From: Nonomuraea rubra
GTDB taxonomy: Bacteria; Actinomycetota; Actinomycetes; Streptosporangiales; Streptosporangiaceae
Direction of reading: 5' to 3'
NCBI RefSeq assembly: GCF_014207985.1
Contig: NZ_JACHMI010000001.1
Span: 12,445,001 to 12,509,000 of the forward strand
Length of the DNA stretch: 64,000 nt
In this document: positions 36,879 through 44,882 of the stretch, piece after piece
Layout of the letters: every line of letters starts with the position of its first letter
Position numbering within the stretch: the first letter of the stretch is position 1
Position numbers and translations under genes: made by a program
The notes under the pieces: generated by a model
Database searches by the model: none
Seen by the model: only the letters and a program-made list of their open reading frames with translations
Told to the model about the DNA's origin: nothing

Positions 36879-37619
36879 ATGTCTGAACCCCATACCGACA
36901 CAGCGAGCAAGGGCCGCCACGCCCCAGAAAGGGCCACCGAACCAGTGAGCGACGATCAGCTTCCTGAGCCGCCGGAGATAGCGCGGGACGTCTTCACCGG
37001 GGAAGCTTGGGAGCGTGCCAACGCCTTCGCCGGGCTGCTGGCGGGTCCCGGCGTCGTCCGCGGGCTCCTGGGGCCGCGGGAAGTGCCGCGGATCTGGGAT
37101 CGTCACCTGCTCAACTGCGCGGTGGTGGCCGAGGCCGTGCCGCCGGACGTACGGCTGGTGGACATCGGCTCGGGAGCGGGGCTGCCCGGACTGGTCCTGG
37201 CCATCGTGCGGCAGGACATCACGGTTACGCTGTTGGAGCCGCTGCTGCGCCGTACCGTGTTCCTGGAGGAATGCGTTGAGGTGCTCAAGCTGGACAACGT
37301 CGAGGTGTTGCGCGGCCGGGCGGAGGAGCTGGCCGGCAAGCGCGAGTTCGACGTCGCCAGCGCCCGTGCGGTGGCGCCGCTCGACCGCCTCCTGAAATGG
37401 GCGATGCCGCTGCTCCGCGAGGGCGGCCAGCTCATCGCCATGAAGGGGGAGCGGGCCGCCGGCGAGCTGGCCGAGGCGGAGGCCCAATTGCGGGCCAGCG
37501 GAGCCCGAACGGCCGAGCTTGTGACCGTCGGGCACGGTAAGGTCGAGCCGCCTGCAACATTGGTTCGGGTGGTAGCGGGTCGCGCGCCGGAGCGAGCAAG
37601 GCCGCGACGGAGGAGGTGA
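36879..37619 (+). CDS. rsmG: 16S rRNA (guanine527-N7)-methyltransferase RsmG
   Basis: A 246-residue methyltransferase. ATG 36879 was chosen, though a TTG at 36822 or the GTG at 36948 are open possibilities, since the N-terminus is low-complexity. The core shows the SAM motif RLVDIGSGAGLPGLVLAIVR, the substrate region PRIWDRHLLNCAVV, and ASARAVAPLDRLLKWAMPLL. It methylates G527 of 16S rRNA, a site tied to streptomycin sensitivity. Its stop precedes the parA GTG by six bases, with GGAGGAGG in the overlap. Confidence 0.94.
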   Translation: MSEPHTDTASKGRHAPERATEPVSDDQLPEPPEIARDVFTGEAWERANAFAGLLAGPGVVRGLLGPREVPRIWDRHLLNCAVVAEAVPPDVRLVDIGSGAGLPGLVLAIVRQDITVTLLEPLLRRTVFLEECVEVLKLDNVEVLRGRAEELAGKREFDVASARAVAPLDRLLKWAMPLLREGGQLIAMKGERAAGELAEAEAQLRASGARTAELVTVGHGKVEPPATLVRVVAGRAPERARPRRRR

Positions 37620-37624
37620 CGGTT

Positions 37625-38692
37625 GTGCCAGTCGCGATGAGCGGTCTGGGCTGGCCGGACAGCCGTCGGTCCGAGAGTCCCAACGGGGTTGGCTGGCCTG
37701 AAATGGGCGTGTCGCGACAGCAAACTCCCGGCACCGGCACACCACTGGTTGAAAGGATGGCCAACGTGACCCAGACCCCCCTGAACCCCGGTGATTCGCC
37801 CCTGGTACGAGAGGCCCTCAGCTCAGTGGTTTCACGTGAAACATCTGCAACCCAGACGGCCGCTCAGCCAGGCGAGACCTCGAACGACGGCAACGGCACC
37901 TGGCCACGCCCGTCCAAGACCAGAGTGATCGCCGTTGCGAACCAGAAGGGCGGCGTGGGCAAGACGACCACCTCGGTCAACATCGCCGCCGCCCTCTCCA
38001 TGCACGGCCAGCGCGTCCTCGTGGTGGACCTCGACCCGCAGGGCAACGCTTCCACCGCCTTGGCGACGGAGCATCGTGGTGACGTTCCTGACGTGTACCA
38101 GGTGCTGGTGGACGATCTGCCGATGGCGGACATCGTCAAGCAGGTGCCCGACATGCCGAACCTCTACTGCGCTCCGGCCACCATCGACCTCGCGGGTGCG
38201 GAGATCGAGCTCGTCTCCCTGGTCGCCCGCGAGGCCCGGCTCCGGCGGGCGCTGGCGGCGTACGAGGGGGTGGATTTCGACTACATCGTGATCGACTGCC
38301 CGCCGTCGCTCGGGCTGCTGACGGTGAACGCCTTGGTGGCGGCCGATGAGGTCATGATCCCGATCCAGTGCGAGTACTACGCGCTGGAGGGGCTCGGCCA
38401 GCTTCTCCGGAACGTCGACCTGATCAAGGCGCATCTCAACCCGACGCTGCGGCTGTCGACGATCGTGCTGACGATGTACGACGGGCGGACGCGGCTGGCG
38501 TCGCAGGTGGCCGAGGAGGTGCGGGCGCACTTCGGGGAGACGGTGTTGAATACGGTGATTCCGCGTAGCGTGCGGTTGTCGGAGGCGCCTAGTTATGGGC
38601 AGTCTGTGATGACGTACGATCCGGGGTCCAGTGGGGCGATGGCTTATATGGACGCCGCCCGAGAGATCGCTCACCGCGCCACTGTCGCCTGA
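37625..38692 (+). CDS. parA: Chromosome partitioning ATPase ParA (Soj)
   Basis: A 355-residue protein from GTG 37625 (GGAGGAGG eight bases upstream). About 95 residues of unstructured N-terminus come before the deviant Walker A (NQKGGVGKTTTSVNIAAAL). The Walker B-like DYIVIDCPPSLGLLTVNAL and the switch PIQCEYYALEGLGQLL are intact. It forms the ATP-dependent gradient that pulls ParB-bound origins. A perfect parS lies inside its own reading frame and encodes Val-Ser-Arg-Glu-Thr of the linker. Unlike most bacteria, parB is not adjacent. Confidence 0.97.
   Translation: MPVAMSGLGWPDSRRSESPNGVGWPEMGVSRQQTPGTGTPLVERMANVTQTPLNPGDSPLVREALSSVVSRETSATQTAAQPGETSNDGNGTWPRPSKTRVIAVANQKGGVGKTTTSVNIAAALSMHGQRVLVVDLDPQGNASTALATEHRGDVPDVYQVLVDDLPMADIVKQVPDMPNLYCAPATIDLAGAEIELVSLVAREARLRRALAAYEGVDFDYIVIDCPPSLGLLTVNALVAADEVMIPIQCEYYALEGLGQLLRNVDLIKAHLNPTLRLSTIVLTMYDGRTRLASQVAEEVRAHFGETVLNTVIPRSVRLSEAPSYGQSVMTYDPGSSGAMAYMDAAREIAHRATVA
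37829..37842. promoter_or_regulatory. parS: parS site inside parA
   Basis: GTTTCACGTGAAAC, perfect 14-bp palindrome within the non-conserved N-terminal linker codons of parA. ParB would nucleate here. Confidence 0.93.
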
Positions 38693-40305
38693 GATCTGGC
38701 ATCTGCGTTCGTCCGCACTGGGCGTACGCCTGGTTCCGGGTACGTCCGGACTCGTTGCATGCCTGCATTCGGGACATGCCTGTGCGGGAATGCGGTCTGC
38801 GCTGAGGGCGTCGTTACTGCGCTTGGGGGCGGGGCGCGCTGGCATGGTCCTGTTTCCGCGTGCTCGCCTGGTGCAGGCTGGTCATCCCTGCACGGCCGCA
38901 TCGGCCGTGGTCATGTGTTGTTCATCGCGTGCTCAGCGGCTTTGTGACTCCGTACGAATGCGACCGCGTGTTGGGTTCGCGCCGTGGGCGGGCTCGGTGC
39001 GGGGGAGGTGCGGCGGGGTCGGCGCACTGTGGTCCTGTGGTTGGCGGGCGCACCGAACGACAGCGCATCGTTGCCATGCGCTGGCGCTCGCCCCTCAGCG
39101 TGGAGAGTGACGTGCGTGGCGCTTCGTTCCCCAGCCCGCCGCTGTGGCTCCTGAATCACCTGCTGAGTCCAACGACCGTTAGCCGCCCACCCCGCTGTGG
39201 CCGCAACTCGTGCGCCATGCAGAGCTGCCAACCGCCTCGGCCGTTCGCATGCGGTGCCCGTCAGGAAGGGCATGCGACTAGCGGTCCGTGTTGAACGCTG
39301 AGCCGTGAGCAGGCTCGTCTGGGCATCGGAGTACCGAGTGGGACTGGCCGGCCGTGCACTTGTGCCCACACGCGGTCGTACCGGCATCCGCCGGCCGCCG
39401 GCCCGCACTGTCCCCCCGCGCCTACCGGCGGTCGCATGCTCTTCTAGTCCATTGCCGCAGCCGGCGATGGCACGCACTTCTCGGCCGACGCGTGGCTCGC
39501 CTCGCCTGCTTCCTTCGTCGCGGCCTACTGCACCGCGCTCGCTGCGCTCCGCGCACGCCTACTGCACTGCGCGCGCTGCGCTCCGCGTGCCTTGCTCGCA
39601 TTCGCCTGCCGCGTTCCCTGCCTCACCGCGCCGCTAGGTTCAGCCTGGCCCTGCTGCTCGCCTTGCTGGCCTCGCTCATCGTCGCGCTGCGCTTGCTTCG
39701 CCCACCTGCCTCGCCGTGCTCATCCCGCCGCCCGCCTCAATGCGCCCACCCATGTCGCGCTTCCTCGCTCCGCTTGTCGCGTTCGTTCCTCTCTGCTGCT
39801 CGCTTGCGGCACCCGCCTACTCGCCCGCGCTCGTCGCCCGCCACGGCGTTGTGCTTGCCTCTCCGCCCACCTCGCTCTGCTTCCTCTCTCGTTGCCGTCG
39901 CCCGTCGCCCGTCGGCCATCCTTCGCTTGGCGCGGCCCCGCCCGCTGCACGTGCCGCACCATACGCGCGTCGCGCTCGCATCACTCGCGCACGGTGTAAG
40001 GCTCGCCGCACCCAATTGCCTGTTGGTGCTGCGCTCACCTCGCCTCGTCCCGCTTACCTCGTTGGCGTCGGGCCCGCGTCGCCACGTGCCGCTTGCCTCG
40101 TTGGTGCTGGGATGGCATCGCGTCGTTCGGGGTTGCTGTGGATGGGACTGGCGCATCTTGGGGCTCAGTCACGAGTTGGGCAGGTTTGTGACCGTGTCGG
40201 TGTAAATCCAACGGGGTGGTGTGTGGCGAGGGGGCACCCTGCGGGGCAGGCGACGGTAACCTCTCCTGGAGTGACCGGAATCGACCGGGTGGATGAGGAG
40301 ACGCA
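38693..40305. other. 1.6-kb non-coding spacer between parA and parB
   Basis: No open frame here looks like a protein: candidates are Arg/Ala/Leu/Ser low-complexity strings with no family signature, good ribosome site or codon bias. From about 39,300 to 40,080 the plus strand is strongly pyrimidine-rich with recurring GCTCGC, TGCCTCG and CGTCGC words. A tandem imperfect repeat is described separately. The last 100 bp should carry the parB promoter, which I could not define. Confidence 0.7.
39523..39590. repeat. Two 34-bp tandem repeats in the parA-parB spacer
   Basis: A 34-bp unit starting GCCTACTGCAC and containing GCTGCGCTCCGCG occurs twice back to back (39523-39556 and 39557-39590) with 4 differences. 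Nearby sequence is built from similar short words, suggesting growth by local duplication. Confidence 0.8.
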
Positions 40306-41268
40306 GTGAGTCAGCAGCGGCGGGGATTGGGCAAGGGACTCGGGGCGCTCATCCCGACCGGTCCCATCGTTGACGGTACGGGGGCGGCGCCGACCCCGTC
40401 GAATGGGTCAACGGGGGAGACGGGGCCCAAGCCGATCGCCGGGGCGTACTTCAAGGAAGTTGCGCTGTCCGCGATCGTCCCCAACCCGCGGCAGCCGCGT
40501 GACGTCTTCGATGAGGAGCGTCTTGAGGAGCTTGCGGCGTCCATCCGGGAGGTCGGGCTTCTGCAGCCGATCGTGGTCCGGTCGGTCGGAGGTGGTCAGT
40601 ACGAGCTGATCATGGGGGAGCGGCGTTGGCGGGCGTGCCAGCAGGTGGGTCTCGACCCGGTGCCGGCGATCGTTCGCAACACGCAGGACACCGATCTCCT
40701 GCGTGATGCCCTCATCGAGAACCTTCAGCGTGAGCAGTTGAACGCGTTGGAAGAGGCGGCGGCGTACCAGCAACTGCTTGATGACTTCCAGGCGACGCAT
40801 GATCAGCTTGCGAAGAAGGTCGGCCGCTCTCGCTCCCACATCACCAACACTCTGCGTCTGCTGAACCTGCCCCCTGAAGTTCAGCTCAAGGTTGCGGCTG
40901 GGTCCATCACCGCCGGTCATGCCCGAGCTCTTCTTGGGCTGGAGAACGCCGAGGAGCAGATCAAGCTCGCCAAGCGCATCGTGGCGGAGCTGCTCTCGGT
41001 GCGGGCGGTGGAGGAGATCGTGTCGATGGGGAGCGCGAAGGCGGCGACGAAGCCGGCGCGGGAGCGTCCGGTTGCCAAGCCGACCGCGCCGGGTCTTACC
41101 CATCTCGCCGACCGGCTGTCCGATCATTTCGAGACCAAGGTGAAGGTGGATCTGGGGCGCAGGAAGGGGCGCATCGTGGTGGAGTTCGCCACGATCGATG
41201 ATCTTGAGCGCATCATTGGGACCATGGCGCCTGAGGCGGTGCGTGCGATGCGGGAGGCTGAGGAGTGA
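40306..41268 (+). CDS. parB: Chromosome partitioning protein ParB (Spo0J)
   Basis: A 320-residue CTP-dependent clamp that loads at parS. It starts at [23 protein letters not shown], the conserved N-terminal ParA-contact region. The CTP-binding domain has box [18 protein letters not shown] and box [12 protein letters not shown]. The helix-turn-helix [20 protein letters not shown] reads parS. The C-terminal dimer domain is [20 protein letters not shown]. It has its own upstream region rather than sharing the parA message directly, given the 1.6-kb gap. Confidence 0.97.
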   Translation: MSQQRRGLGKGLGALIPTGPIVDGTGAAPTPSNGSTGETGPKPIAGAYFKEVALSAIVPNPRQPRDVFDEERLEELAASIREVGLLQPIVVRSVGGGQYELIMGERRWRACQQVGLDPVPAIVRNTQDTDLLRDALIENLQREQLNALEEAAAYQQLLDDFQATHDQLAKKVGRSRSHITNTLRLLNLPPEVQLKVAAGSITAGHARALLGLENAEEQIKLAKRIVAELLSVRAVEEIVSMGSAKAATKPARERPVAKPTAPGLTHLADRLSDHFETKVKVDLGRRKGRIVVEFATIDDLERIIGTMAPEAVRAMREAEE

Positions 41269-41295
41269 CCGATCCGGCCATCTCGTGTCGTTGTG

Positions 41296-41309
41296 GTTTC
41301 ACGTGAAAC
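41296..41309. promoter_or_regulatory. parS: parS site 1 after parB
   Basis: Perfect GTTTCACGTGAAAC, 27 bp after the parB stop. First of four perfect sites within 364 bp. Confidence 0.95.
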
Positions 41310-41362
41310 ATGGCGCCGGGGTGTTGTGGGGCTCTGCTCCCGTGCTGTGGATCTCTGGTTCT

Positions 41363-41376
41363 GTTTCACGTGAAAC
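41363..41376. promoter_or_regulatory. parS: parS site 2 after parB
   Basis: Perfect GTTTCACGTGAAAC, 67 bp from the previous site centre to centre. Confidence 0.95.
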
Positions 41377-41395
41377 ATGGGAAGTGAATGTCCCG

Positions 41396-41428
41396 CGCCG
41401 CTGACGAGCTCTCGTCAGCGGCGTTCTT
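41396..41428 (+). terminator. parB terminator
   Basis: CGCCGCTGACGA pairs perfectly with TCGTCAGCGGCG around GCTC, followed by TTCTTGTTT whose final bases belong to the next parS site. It ends the parB transcript within the parS cluster. Confidence 0.85.
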
Positions 41429-41442
41429 GTTTCACGTGAAAC
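41429..41442. promoter_or_regulatory. parS: parS site 3 after parB
   Basis: Perfect GTTTCACGTGAAAC, directly joined to the T-rich tail of the parB terminator and 66 bp from site 2. Confidence 0.95.
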
Positions 41443-41489
41443 GTGGGTGGCCGGCGCTTGCTGGATAGCCCGGGTCGTGGTCGTCTCTT

Positions 41490-41586
41490 GCCGGGTGCCG
41501 GGTGCCGGGTGCCGGGTGCCGGGTGCCGGGTGCCGGGTGCCGGGTGCCGGGTGCCGGGTGCCGGGTGCCGGGTGCCGGGTGCCGGG
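41490..41586. repeat. 7-bp minisatellite (GCCGGGT, about 14 copies)
   Basis: Thirteen perfect head-to-tail GCCGGGT units and one partial unit, lying between parS sites 3 and 4. The G-rich strand carries regularly spaced GGG runs separated by TGCC. No gene crosses it. Confidence 0.97.
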
Positions 41587-41645
41587 GGTGAGAGCGGCCG
41601 CTTCTGGGATTTGGTGGCGGGTGGCGGCTGGAGTTGGTGGGCCTT

Positions 41646-41659
41646 GTTTCACGTGAAAC
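41646..41659. promoter_or_regulatory. parS: parS site 4 after parB
   Basis: Perfect GTTTCACGTGAAAC, 217 bp from site 3 and 22 bp from the stop of the opposing aldolase gene. Confidence 0.95.
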
Positions 41660-41681
41660 GTGGGCCGGTGGGGGGTGTGCG

Positions 41682-42728
41682 CTACACGGCGGCGGCCTTG
41701 TGGATGTCGACGAGGAAGTCGTCTACGTGTTCCGGTGCCGTGTCGAAGGCGGTCATCCAGCGGACGGTCCCTGCGGCTTCGTCCCAGTAGTGGAACAGGT
41801 AGCGCTGGCGGAGGGTTTCGGCGAGGGGGAGCGGGAGGGTGGCGAAGACGGCGTTGGACTGGACCGGGTACGCCAGCGAGACGCCGGGGATGTCTACCAG
41901 GCCGTCCGCCAGGCGGGTGGCCATCGCGTTGGCATGTTCGGCGTTTCGACGCCAAAGGTCGTCCGTCAGGAGGGCTGTGAGTTGTGCGGAGATGAAGCGC
42001 ATCTTCGAGGCGAGTTGAAGGGACTGGCGGCGGAGGAACGGTACGGCGTGAGCGAGCGATGAATCGAGGACGACGACGGCCTCGGCGGCCAGTGCGCCGT
42101 TCTTCGTGCCGCCGAAGCTGAACACGTCCACTCCGGCGTCCGTTGTGATGGCCTTCAGGTCGCAGCCGAGGTACGCGGCTGCGTTGGCGAGCCTGGCACC
42201 GTCCACGTGAAGGCGCAGGCCCGACTCGTGTGCCGTCTCGGCGAGGGCGGTGATTTCGGCGGGGGAGTAGGTGGTGCCGAGTTCGGTGGTCTGGGAGATG
42301 GAGACGACTGCGGGCTGGGACTCGTGGGGGTTGCCGAGGCCGCCCAGGCGCGACTTGATGTCGGAGGGGCGTAGCTTGCCGTCCTCTGTGGGGACGGTCA
42401 TGAGCTTCACGCCGAGGAGGCGCTCCGACGCTCCTGCTTCGTGGGTGGCGATGTGGGCGCTGTCGGCACAGATGATGGCGCTGTAGCGGCCCAGCATGAG
42501 AGCGAGGCCGACCATGTTGGCGCCTGCTCCGTTGAGCATCGCGAAGCCGTCGGCGTCCGGACCGAAGGTCTGCTTGATTCTTTCCTCGAACGCTGAGGTC
42601 CAGTTGTCGTCGCCGTACGCGGGTGCGTCGCCGACGTTAGCGGCGGTCATGGCTTCGAGGATGGCCGGGTGTACGCCGGCGTGGTTGTCGCTGGCGAAGC
42701 TCTTGGGGTACATCGAATCGATCAGCAC
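41682..42728 (-). CDS. Threonine aldolase family PLP enzyme
   Basis: A 348-residue fold-type I PLP enzyme. GTG 42728 is the longest start; ATG 42713 (MYPKSFASDNHAG) is equally possible. Features are PAYGDDNWTSAFEERIKQTF at the substrate end, HIATHEAGASERLLGVKLMT, LHVDGARLANAAAYLG with the cofactor Asp, and the PLP lysine in FSFGGTKNGAL. These match low-specificity L-threonine/allo-threonine aldolases, which split the amino acid to glycine and acetaldehyde. The substrate range is not known. It is convergent with parB. Confidence 0.92.
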   Translation of the reverse strand: MLIDSMYPKSFASDNHAGVHPAILEAMTAANVGDAPAYGDDNWTSAFEERIKQTFGPDADGFAMLNGAGANMVGLALMLGRYSAIICADSAHIATHEAGASERLLGVKLMTVPTEDGKLRPSDIKSRLGGLGNPHESQPAVVSISQTTELGTTYSPAEITALAETAHESGLRLHVDGARLANAAAYLGCDLKAITTDAGVDVFSFGGTKNGALAAEAVVVLDSSLAHAVPFLRRQSLQLASKMRFISAQLTALLTDDLWRRNAEHANAMATRLADGLVDIPGVSLAYPVQSNAVFATLPLPLAETLRQRYLFHYWDEAAGTVRWMTAFDTAPEHVDDFLVDIHKAAAV

Positions 42729-43489
42729 ATCGTAAGGCTACTGACATGGGGTGGGCGTTCCGTCTCGCCGAGGTGGTGACCACGGTCGCCGGTGTGATCG
42801 TGTGCGTGCGGGTCGCTGCCGATGGGGAGTGAGGGTTGTCGTTGACGTGGGCCGGGGGTGATGTTCTCTGGGGGCGCGCGGCTTCTGGGGATTGAGCGCC
42901 CCCTCTGTGGGAATCCCGCGACCTTCTGTGGGAACCGCGACCTTCTGCGGGAGTCGCACGTCCTCATGTGGGGGTGAGAGCGTGGCGGTCGAGGGGCGTT
43001 TGGGGGATGGGGGAGTGCTGCGTCGGGTGTCTGGCGGGTGAAGGGCACCGTGGTTGGGCGGCTCCGTGTGCGGACGCGCGCCGTGGTCAGGTGGCTCTCG
43101 TGCTGGTGCTTCGGGGTGGGGGTGTTCGGCTGTTTGCTTGAGCGCGTGTCGATGCCGATGCCGGTGCCGCACGTGCGGGCGTCCGTGCCGTGAGAAGCGA
43201 GGATCAACGAAATCGGGTCAGGGAGCGCAGGGTCGGTGGGGTTGCGCATCCGGGAAGCGCTGCGTCGGCGGGGCTGCGCATGCGGCGGGTATGGGTGTGG
43301 GCGGTGAGGCGGCGCGGGTGCGAATTGGCGCGCGTACGAGGAGGGGCGCGCGCGAGGCCGTGTGGTGTGAGGTGGCGCGCGTACGAGGAAGGGCGCGCGA
43401 GGACGGGCGCATGCGCGAGCTGATTTCGCGGCCGCTGGTACGTGCTGGCGCAGCACATCTTGCGCCTGGCGCGCCGCCGCGCCGCTGCA

Positions 43490-43522
43490 CCGGTCGTGCG
43501 GCTAGGAGCGCCGCACGACCGG
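43490..43522. repeat. Perfect 13-bp inverted repeat
   Basis: CCGGTCGTGCGGC and GCCGCACGACCGG are separated by TAGGAGC. It forms a very stable hairpin on either strand and lies about 150 bp after the ddl stop, so it may terminate ddl transcription, or be part of the repeat block. Confidence 0.85.
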
Positions 43523-43533
43523 CGCACAGAAAG

Positions 43534-43663
43534 CTTCACGGAAAGCACGCATGAGGTCTCGCGGAAGGTACGCAAGTGGCCTCACGGAAACATGCACGAG
43601 GTCTCGGGGAGCGCGCGCGAGAAAGCCTCGTGGAAATCATGCACGAGGCTCGGCGGTGTGAAA
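43534..43663. repeat. Three imperfect repeats with exact 46-bp period
   Basis: Units start at 43534, 43580 and 43626. The shared part is C(C/T)TCACGGAAA followed by CATGCACGAGGTCTCG-like sequence, and the second half of each unit varies. The third is cut by the end of ddl at 43673. Confidence 0.8.
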
Positions 43664-43672
43664 ACAGAGGGC

Positions 43673-44632
43673 CTAGGAGGTGGCGGAGCGGGAGGCGGCG
43701 TTCTGGAGGAGGGTGCGGCAGAGTTCGCCGAGGTCCTGACCGGCCGCCTCTGCCGACATCGGCAATGTCGACGTCTCCGTCATCCCCGGTGCCACGTTGA
43801 CCTCGAGGAAGTGCGGCACCCCGTCGGCGTCCACGATCAGGTCGGTCCGGGAGATGTCGCGCAGCCCCAATGCCGTATGGGCGGTCACCGCGGCTTCGGC
43901 GCAGGCGGTGGCCGCGGCGGCGGAGAGGCGGGCGGGGGCGAAGAACTCGGTGTGGCCGGCGGTGTAGCGGGCCGCGTAGTCGTACACGCCTTCGTCGGGG
44001 ACGATCTCCACGGCGGGCAGGGCCACGGGGCCGTCGCCGAGGTCGACGACGGAGACGGCCACCTCGACGCCCTCCACGTACCGCTCGATCAGCGCGGTGT
44101 CGCCGTACGCGAAGCAGCCGACCATCGCGGCGGGCAACTCCTCGGCGGTGGGGACGAACGAGGCGCCGAGGGCGGAGCCGCCGCGGGCGGGCTTGACGAA
44201 CAGGGGGAGGCCGAGGCGTTCCACGATGCGGCCGAGCACGACCGTGGCGCCGAGGTCGTGGAAGGTCTCCTTGGGCAGCGTGACGGACGCGGGGGTAGAC
44301 AGGCCGACGGAGCGGACGACGGCCTTGGCGGTGGGCTTGTCGAACGCCACGCGGCAGGCGTCGGGGTCGGCGCCGACGTACGGGACGTTGAGGAGTTCCA
44401 GGACGGAGCGGATGGCGCCGTCCTCGCCCGCGCCGCCGTGGAGGGTCACGAAGACCGCGTCCGGCGGGTCGGCCAGGACGGAGGGTACGAGGGAGGCGTC
44501 GGTGTCGCGGGTCTCCACGTCGATGCCCGTCGCGCGCAACACCTCGCTGACTCTGCGACCCGAGCGCAGAGACACCTCTCGCTCGTAGGAGAGGCCTCCG
44601 GCCAGCACGAGCACGTGGCCCAGATCGCTCAT
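43673..44632 (-). CDS. ddl: D-alanine--D-alanine ligase
   Basis: A 319-residue ATP-grasp ligase that makes D-Ala-D-Ala for peptidoglycan. It has the N-terminal LAGGLSYEREVSLRSGRRVS, the LHGGAGEDGAIRSVLELLNV loop, the ATP loop VKPARGGSALGASFV and the metal-site region LIVDADGVPHFLEVNVAPGM. The motif usually written NTxPGMT has Val at the Thr position here (NVAPGMTETS). It is separated from the downstream aldolase by the repeat block. Confidence 0.93.
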   Translation of the reverse strand: MSDLGHVLVLAGGLSYEREVSLRSGRRVSEVLRATGIDVETRDTDASLVPSVLADPPDAVFVTLHGGAGEDGAIRSVLELLNVPYVGADPDACRVAFDKPTAKAVVRSVGLSTPASVTLPKETFHDLGATVVLGRIVERLGLPLFVKPARGGSALGASFVPTAEELPAAMVGCFAYGDTALIERYVEGVEVAVSVVDLGDGPVALPAVEIVPDEGVYDYAARYTAGHTEFFAPARLSAAAATACAEAAVTAHTALGLRDISRTDLIVDADGVPHFLEVNVAPGMTETSTLPMSAEAAGQDLGELCRTLLQNAASRSATS

Positions 44633-44837
44633 CTCATCCCTCCGCTGAAGCCGCTGGCTGACGCCGCTGATGTCAGGCTGTCCAACCGTACCGGCGGCTG
44701 GGGCTAATGGTGTACGGGAGGTGCTTTCTCCGGCGATCCCCTCCCATCTCCGCCGTAAACAGCGACAGTCTCCCGCCGTGATCGCCGTGAACGCGCTCCC
44801 GCCGCATGCACTGACGGTCTCCTGCCGTGAACGGCGA

Positions 44838-44872
44838 CAGGCCGGCGTCGCTGGTTGCGCGACGCCGGCCTG
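44838..44872 (-). terminator. Hairpin after the aminotransferase gene
   Basis: CAGGCCGGCGTCGC pairs perfectly (14 bp) with GCGACGCCGGCCTG around TGGTTGC, 10 bp past the aminotransferase stop. The remaining 200 bp up to ddl hold short CTCCCGCCGTGA-like repeats and no gene; they include the ddl promoter area. Confidence 0.8.
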
Positions 44873-44882
44873 CCGGTGAGGA

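Larger units (their letters stand above)
42737..43672. other. 0.94-kb non-coding, repeat-rich block before ddl
   Basis: No credible gene. The plus strand is purine/G-rich and made of local repeats: three roughly 20-bp units beginning CTGTGGGAA (42905-42960); two units beginning TGGCGCGCGTACGAGGA (43326-43357 and 43373-43402, 47 bp apart); a 13-bp inverted repeat; and three 46-bp units (listed separately). Candidate long frames are Arg/Pro/Ala strings and were refused. The ddl terminator may lie within. Confidence 0.7.

Noticed and set aside
39354..40205. A 283-codon open frame in the parA-parB spacer
   Set aside because: The product is an Arg/Leu/Ala/Ser/Pro string without domain, ribosome site or codon bias, and overlaps tandem repeats. 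It is treated as non-coding.
41490..41586. Possible coding repeat (Gly-Ala-Gly-Cys-Arg-Val-Pro units) over the minisatellite
   Set aside because: The heptanucleotide repeat gives open frames in all phases; no start, ribosome site or conserved flank supports a protein.
42200..42214. parS-like CACGTGAAGG in the threonine aldolase gene
   Set aside because: Only about nine bases match and the left arm is CGTC; it is explained by conserved coding (LHVDGA).
42722..43456. Pro/Arg-rich open frames in the block upstream of the aldolase gene
   Set aside because: Low complexity, built from repeats, no ribosome site, no recognised family.
43534..43663. Possible CRISPR array
   Set aside because: Period is 46 bp, but the repeats are imperfect, only three, and there are no distinct equal-length spacers or cas genes nearby.
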